64,000 nucleotides of DNA, from the NCBI GenBank assembly GCA_036012125.1, contig DASCOS010000009.1, positions 62,001 to 126,000 of the forward strand, given 5' to 3'. A model generated the notes under the pieces. That model had not been told where the DNA came from. It saw only the letters and a program-made list of their open reading frames with translations, and did not search any database. Shown one piece after another: positions 61,235 to 64,000 of the stretch; the first letter of the stretch is position 1, and each line of letters opens with the position of its first letter. The position numbers and the translations under genes were made by a program. The stretch is from Vicinamibacterales bacterium. Its GTDB lineage: Bacteria > Acidobacteriota > Vicinamibacteria > Vicinamibacterales > UBA823.

Positions 61235-64000
61235 TTAGGGAAGCGAGATGAAATAGTACTGCGCCCACACCTGCGACACATCGAGTTCAACTGCACGCCC
61301 AAAGCTCGTTCTGGCCTCCTCCGTCCTACCGAGCGCTTGCTGTGCGAACCCAAGCATCGAAAGAGCCCTTGCACGAAGAGTGGCCTCGGAAGCGCGACTC
61401 CCGAACTTGGCGAAAAAATTTACATCATCTCTGGTCTCTGCGAGCTGAATCTCGGCCGCATTGACCACCGCCTCAAGCTTTTCCCGTGCCTCATCAGCGT
61501 AACCCAATCTCTCAAGCGAAAGCGCCTGATAGGTCCACGTGTCTGGCCAGCGCTCGGTGCCAGGTTGATCCGCTGCGCGCCGGAAATACTCGGAAGATCG
61601 CTCAGTCTCCCCCAACGCGTGATGCGCAAGAGCAGTGTAATAGGCCACCTGAGAAGCACGCCGGTCGTTCCTAGGCCGCGCGACTGATAAATTCTCGGGG
61701 TACTCAGAGGCCCGCTCAAAGTCAGCCAACGCCTCACGAGCCTGCCCGCCCTTTAACCGGGCTAACCCGCGTAAGAGATGCGCGTCCACAAACACGCCGT
61801 GCACGCGCCCACCGCCTTCGGCCACAAAGAACTGGTTTGCTTCAAGAGTCCTAATGGCTGTTCCGTAGTCACCTGCCAACACCTGCACCATGAGCGCCCG
61901 AAGGAGACTATCGCTTCGCCGCTCAAGGACCTCGTGATTGACCGAAACCATATGGAGGCGCGTATCGATTGGCACGTTTGCGGCCTGATACAGTTCGTCA
62001 AGTTCAACGTAGAGCCGCGTGTCATTTCGGTCAAGCGCGACTGCTCGCTCGTAACTCTCGATTGCCGCTGTGAGATTGCCCCGCGTTCGATAATAGGCCC
62101 ACCCGAGGTTCCGGTAAGAAGTTGAAAAACCGTTGAAGAGATCGCGCGACTTCTCCCAGTGACTGATCGCCAGCTCGGGTTGGATCTCGTAGAGCAGGTT
62201 GCCTAGATAATAATGGGCCCTATGGTCGTCAGGATGTGCGCTGAGTGCGGCCTCCAACACCTCAATACTTTCCAGTCTGAACGGAAAACCGTATTCGGCC
62301 GGCATTCCGGCGGCCCGCTGGTAACTGGTAACGGCCTCAGTCTTATTATCAGACTGGCCATGGAAATAGCCGAGGTAGTAGTGCACCATCGGATAAGAAC
62401 TAGAAAAAATCACCTCGCGCTCCACAAGACGCTCCAGCACCTTAATCGCTTCTCCCCAAAGCGTGACGTTACCGTAGTCAGTAGCGAGCTCCAGATACGT
62501 CTGAGCATCATCACGTAACGTGCGTGTAAGTGCATCGAGAGCAGTAGCCGCTTCAACGTTAGCATTGGCTACTCGAAGTGTCAGAAGGCGCTCATTAAGG
62601 GCGAACGTGTCCATCGGGTCAATTACTAGCGCACGAGACGTTGCCACGAGCGCCTCATCTATACGGCCGAGCTTTCGGAGAACGACAGCCTCTATTCCAA
62701 GTGATTTAGTGTCGTTTGTGTTCGTGGATAGCGACTGCTTGATTTCGTTCAACGCGCGGCCCCATTCTCCCTCACGCATCGAAAGCTCAGCTAATTGATA
62801 GAAGGCCGCCGAGTGAAATGCTGCATCCCAAGAGGCTCGATAGAATTGCTCGTAAGCCTCACCGAACCGCCCCTGTCCACGAAGTGCCAAGCCAAGTTGA
62901 TACTCTGCATCAGTATCACCCAGCCTGACATAACCACTCGTTAACCGTTTCAGTGCCGTTCGCAGATAGCGTTCAGCTTCTTGAAAGAGTCCTCGCTTAT
63001 TCAGATTCGTACCGACAATCGTGTTTACCCGCACGTCGTTTGGGTCACGCCGAAGTGCTTCTTCGTAGTAAGGCTCAGGCGGTATAACTGGGCTGTGCCC
63101 CTGCTGAAGTCGGAGACCCGTAAGGTATAACTCGTCTACAGTTGCGATATCCTCAGGCGCGACCGGCGGCTCAACGGGTTCGGGAAGTTCCGGAAGCGCA
63201 ACAGCCTGTCTCGGACGATCGCTGATCAGGGCACGGTCCTCTGCATCAAAAAGCGTCGCTTCCACGTCAGTAGCCTTCACGCCAGTTGGTAGGTCAACGG
63301 TCGCGGTAAAGGGAACGCCAGGCCCAATAACTACCCGGCTATCAAGCAGCGTTCTGGTCTTGGCCACCAGCGAAACCCGAGCATCCTTGACGTGGGTGGT
63401 GGAGTTAAACCCGAGTTGCACGGACTCCGATGAGACCTCAAGGTTTACCGCCGCCTCAAGATTTGCCTTCGTGAAACCACCGATTTCCTGCACTGGATAC
63501 CAGTGGTGCGTGAAGGTCTTCACCTCATGGGGCTTAATCCAACTGTAATCAGGTTGGTTATCCGAAAGGCCACCAACCATTAGTTCAGCATACGGTCCGT
63601 CTTCATCAGTCAGAATTTGATCCCAAAGCCGCCCACGAGGGCCTGGACCCCATTCCCAGAGTTTTGTCCCAGCCACGATGTGGTGGTTGCCAACGTGTAC
63701 AACGCCTGCGTCTTTACCGTGATCGTACCCACCTGAGAAATCTTCGGCCAGATTCCAAGCAAAAAACGAGGTCGGTTCAGGATGGTTTGGCCAACGGCTC
63801 AGGTCGACACCCTCGTAATCGATCCCTTGATAAGCACCTTGCCCGACCGGCCAGTGGATAAACTCGTTCTTTGAGTGATAGGTTGCGACCTGCACACTCG
63901 GTGGAAACAATACCTCGTAGTCGTCGCTGGCGTGCACCGCTACATTAGCCCAGTAGAGGATCGAGTGGGCCTGTGCGGTCCTGTTGAATAGTTTCACCGT
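61235..64000 (-). CDS. DUF5107 plus long TPR array protein (5' truncated by window edge)
   Basis: The visible 920 residues start inside a DUF5107 domain (HSILYWANVAVHASDDYEVLFPP), because the true start lies beyond the window end. The DUF5107 part runs to about residue 275. From about 285 to 915 many TPR units follow (LRLQQGHSPVIPPEPYYEEA, YLRTALKRLTSGYVRLGD, YYLGYFHGQSDNKTEAVTSY, YERAVALDRNDTRLY and others). It is likely secreted or envelope-linked. It is followed by the shorter DUF5107 protein after 62 bp, so the pair may be related by duplication. Confidence 0.85.
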   Translation of the reverse strand, partial: TVKLFNRTAQAHSILYWANVAVHASDDYEVLFPPSVQVATYHSKNEFIHWPVGQGAYQGIDYEGVDLSRWPNHPEPTSFFAWNLAEDFSGGYDHGKDAGVVHVGNHHIVAGTKLWEWGPGPRGRLWDQILTDEDGPYAELMVGGLSDNQPDYSWIKPHEVKTFTHHWYPVQEIGGFTKANLEAAVNLEVSSESVQLGFNSTTHVKDARVSLVAKTRTLLDSRVVIGPGVPFTATVDLPTGVKATDVEATLFDAEDRALISDRPRQAVALPELPEPVEPPVAPEDIATVDELYLTGLRLQQGHSPVIPPEPYYEEALRRDPNDVRVNTIVGTNLNKRGLFQEAERYLRTALKRLTSGYVRLGDTDAEYQLGLALRGQGRFGEAYEQFYRASWDAAFHSAAFYQLAELSMREGEWGRALNEIKQSLSTNTNDTKSLGIEAVVLRKLGRIDEALVATSRALVIDPMDTFALNERLLTLRVANANVEAATALDALTRTLRDDAQTYLELATDYGNVTLWGEAIKVLERLVEREVIFSSSYPMVHYYLGYFHGQSDNKTEAVTSYQRAAGMPAEYGFPFRLESIEVLEAALSAHPDDHRAHYYLGNLLYEIQPELAISHWEKSRDLFNGFSTSYRNLGWAYYRTRGNLTAAIESYERAVALDRNDTRLYVELDELYQAANVPIDTRLHMVSVNHEVLERRSDSLLRALMVQVLAGDYGTAIRTLEANQFFVAEGGGRVHGVFVDAHLLRGLARLKGGQAREALADFERASEYPENLSVARPRNDRRASQVAYYTALAHHALGETERSSEYFRRAADQPGTERWPDTWTYQALSLERLGYADEAREKLEAVVNAAEIQLAETRDDVNFFAKFGSRASEATLRARALSMLGFAQQALGRTEEARTSFGRAVELDVSQVWAQYYFISLP

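Noticed and set aside
59802-61268. Frameshifted or split single DUF5107 protein spanning both genes
   Set aside because: The downstream protein has its own signal peptide and complete domain, so two separate genes are more likely than one broken gene.

Overview
This window is a 64 kb piece of a chromosome from a Gram-negative, probably free-living bacterium. The lipid A gene lpxC, a BamA/TamA-like porin with TamB, many lipoproteins and a class II (B12-dependent) ribonucleotide reductase as the only reductase in view fit Acidobacteriota, perhaps a Vicinamibacteria-like lineage. That placement is inference from gene content; there is no rRNA, and I see no tRNA, CRISPR array, IS element, phage or plasmid gene. 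Almost everything is housekeeping, densely packed, often with 4-bp ATGA overlaps.

Layout. 1-1.5 kb: end of lon, ysxC, rpmE. 1.6-5.5 kb: an SDR oxidoreductase and nrdJ, the latter behind a structured leader with a strong intrinsic-terminator hairpin. 5.6-6.5 kb: a CPBP membrane protease. 6.5-25 kb: a long minus-strand block holding an ECF sigma/anti-sigma operon with two envelope proteins, hslVU, an FN3 lipoprotein, a small transaldolase, a three-gene acyl-CoA carboxylase, then tamB, a seven-POTRA Omp85 protein and a SurA-like protein. 25-32 kb: an ABC-F ATPase facing topA-trmFO-xerC. 32.5-36.7 kb: two small envelope genes, then rplU-rpmA-obg-nadD-rsfS. 36.7-46.4 kb (minus): tmk, lysA, lpxC, uvrA, an NHL/IPT protein, an HNH nuclease, a DapA-family aldolase and a DapB-like dehydrogenase. 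46.6-59 kb: mixed strands with nadE, transketolase, acyltransferase, a SUMF1-like protein, a CCA-type nucleotidyltransferase, a threonine dehydratase, infA and several TPR proteins, including a BRCT-MerR-TPR fusion. 59-64 kb: a Pcs-like phosphatidyltransferase and two DUF5107 proteins, the last cut by the window edge.

The functional themes are ribosome assembly (ysxC, obg, rsfS, rpmE, rplU, rpmA, infA), outer-membrane biogenesis, protein quality control (lon, hslVU), DNA topology and repair (topA, xerC, uvrA) and central metabolism.

The most unusual things I see are: (1) the nrdJ leader, a candidate ligand-sensing or attenuating RNA; (2) a 73-residue in-frame insertion that splits the first zinc ribbon of TopA and looks like a PriA winged-helix fragment; (3) several genes whose -10 box lies 5-9 nt before the start codon, which predicts leaderless mRNAs; (4) seven POTRA domains in the TamB-linked Omp85 protein; and (5) the BRCT-MerR-TPR fusion.
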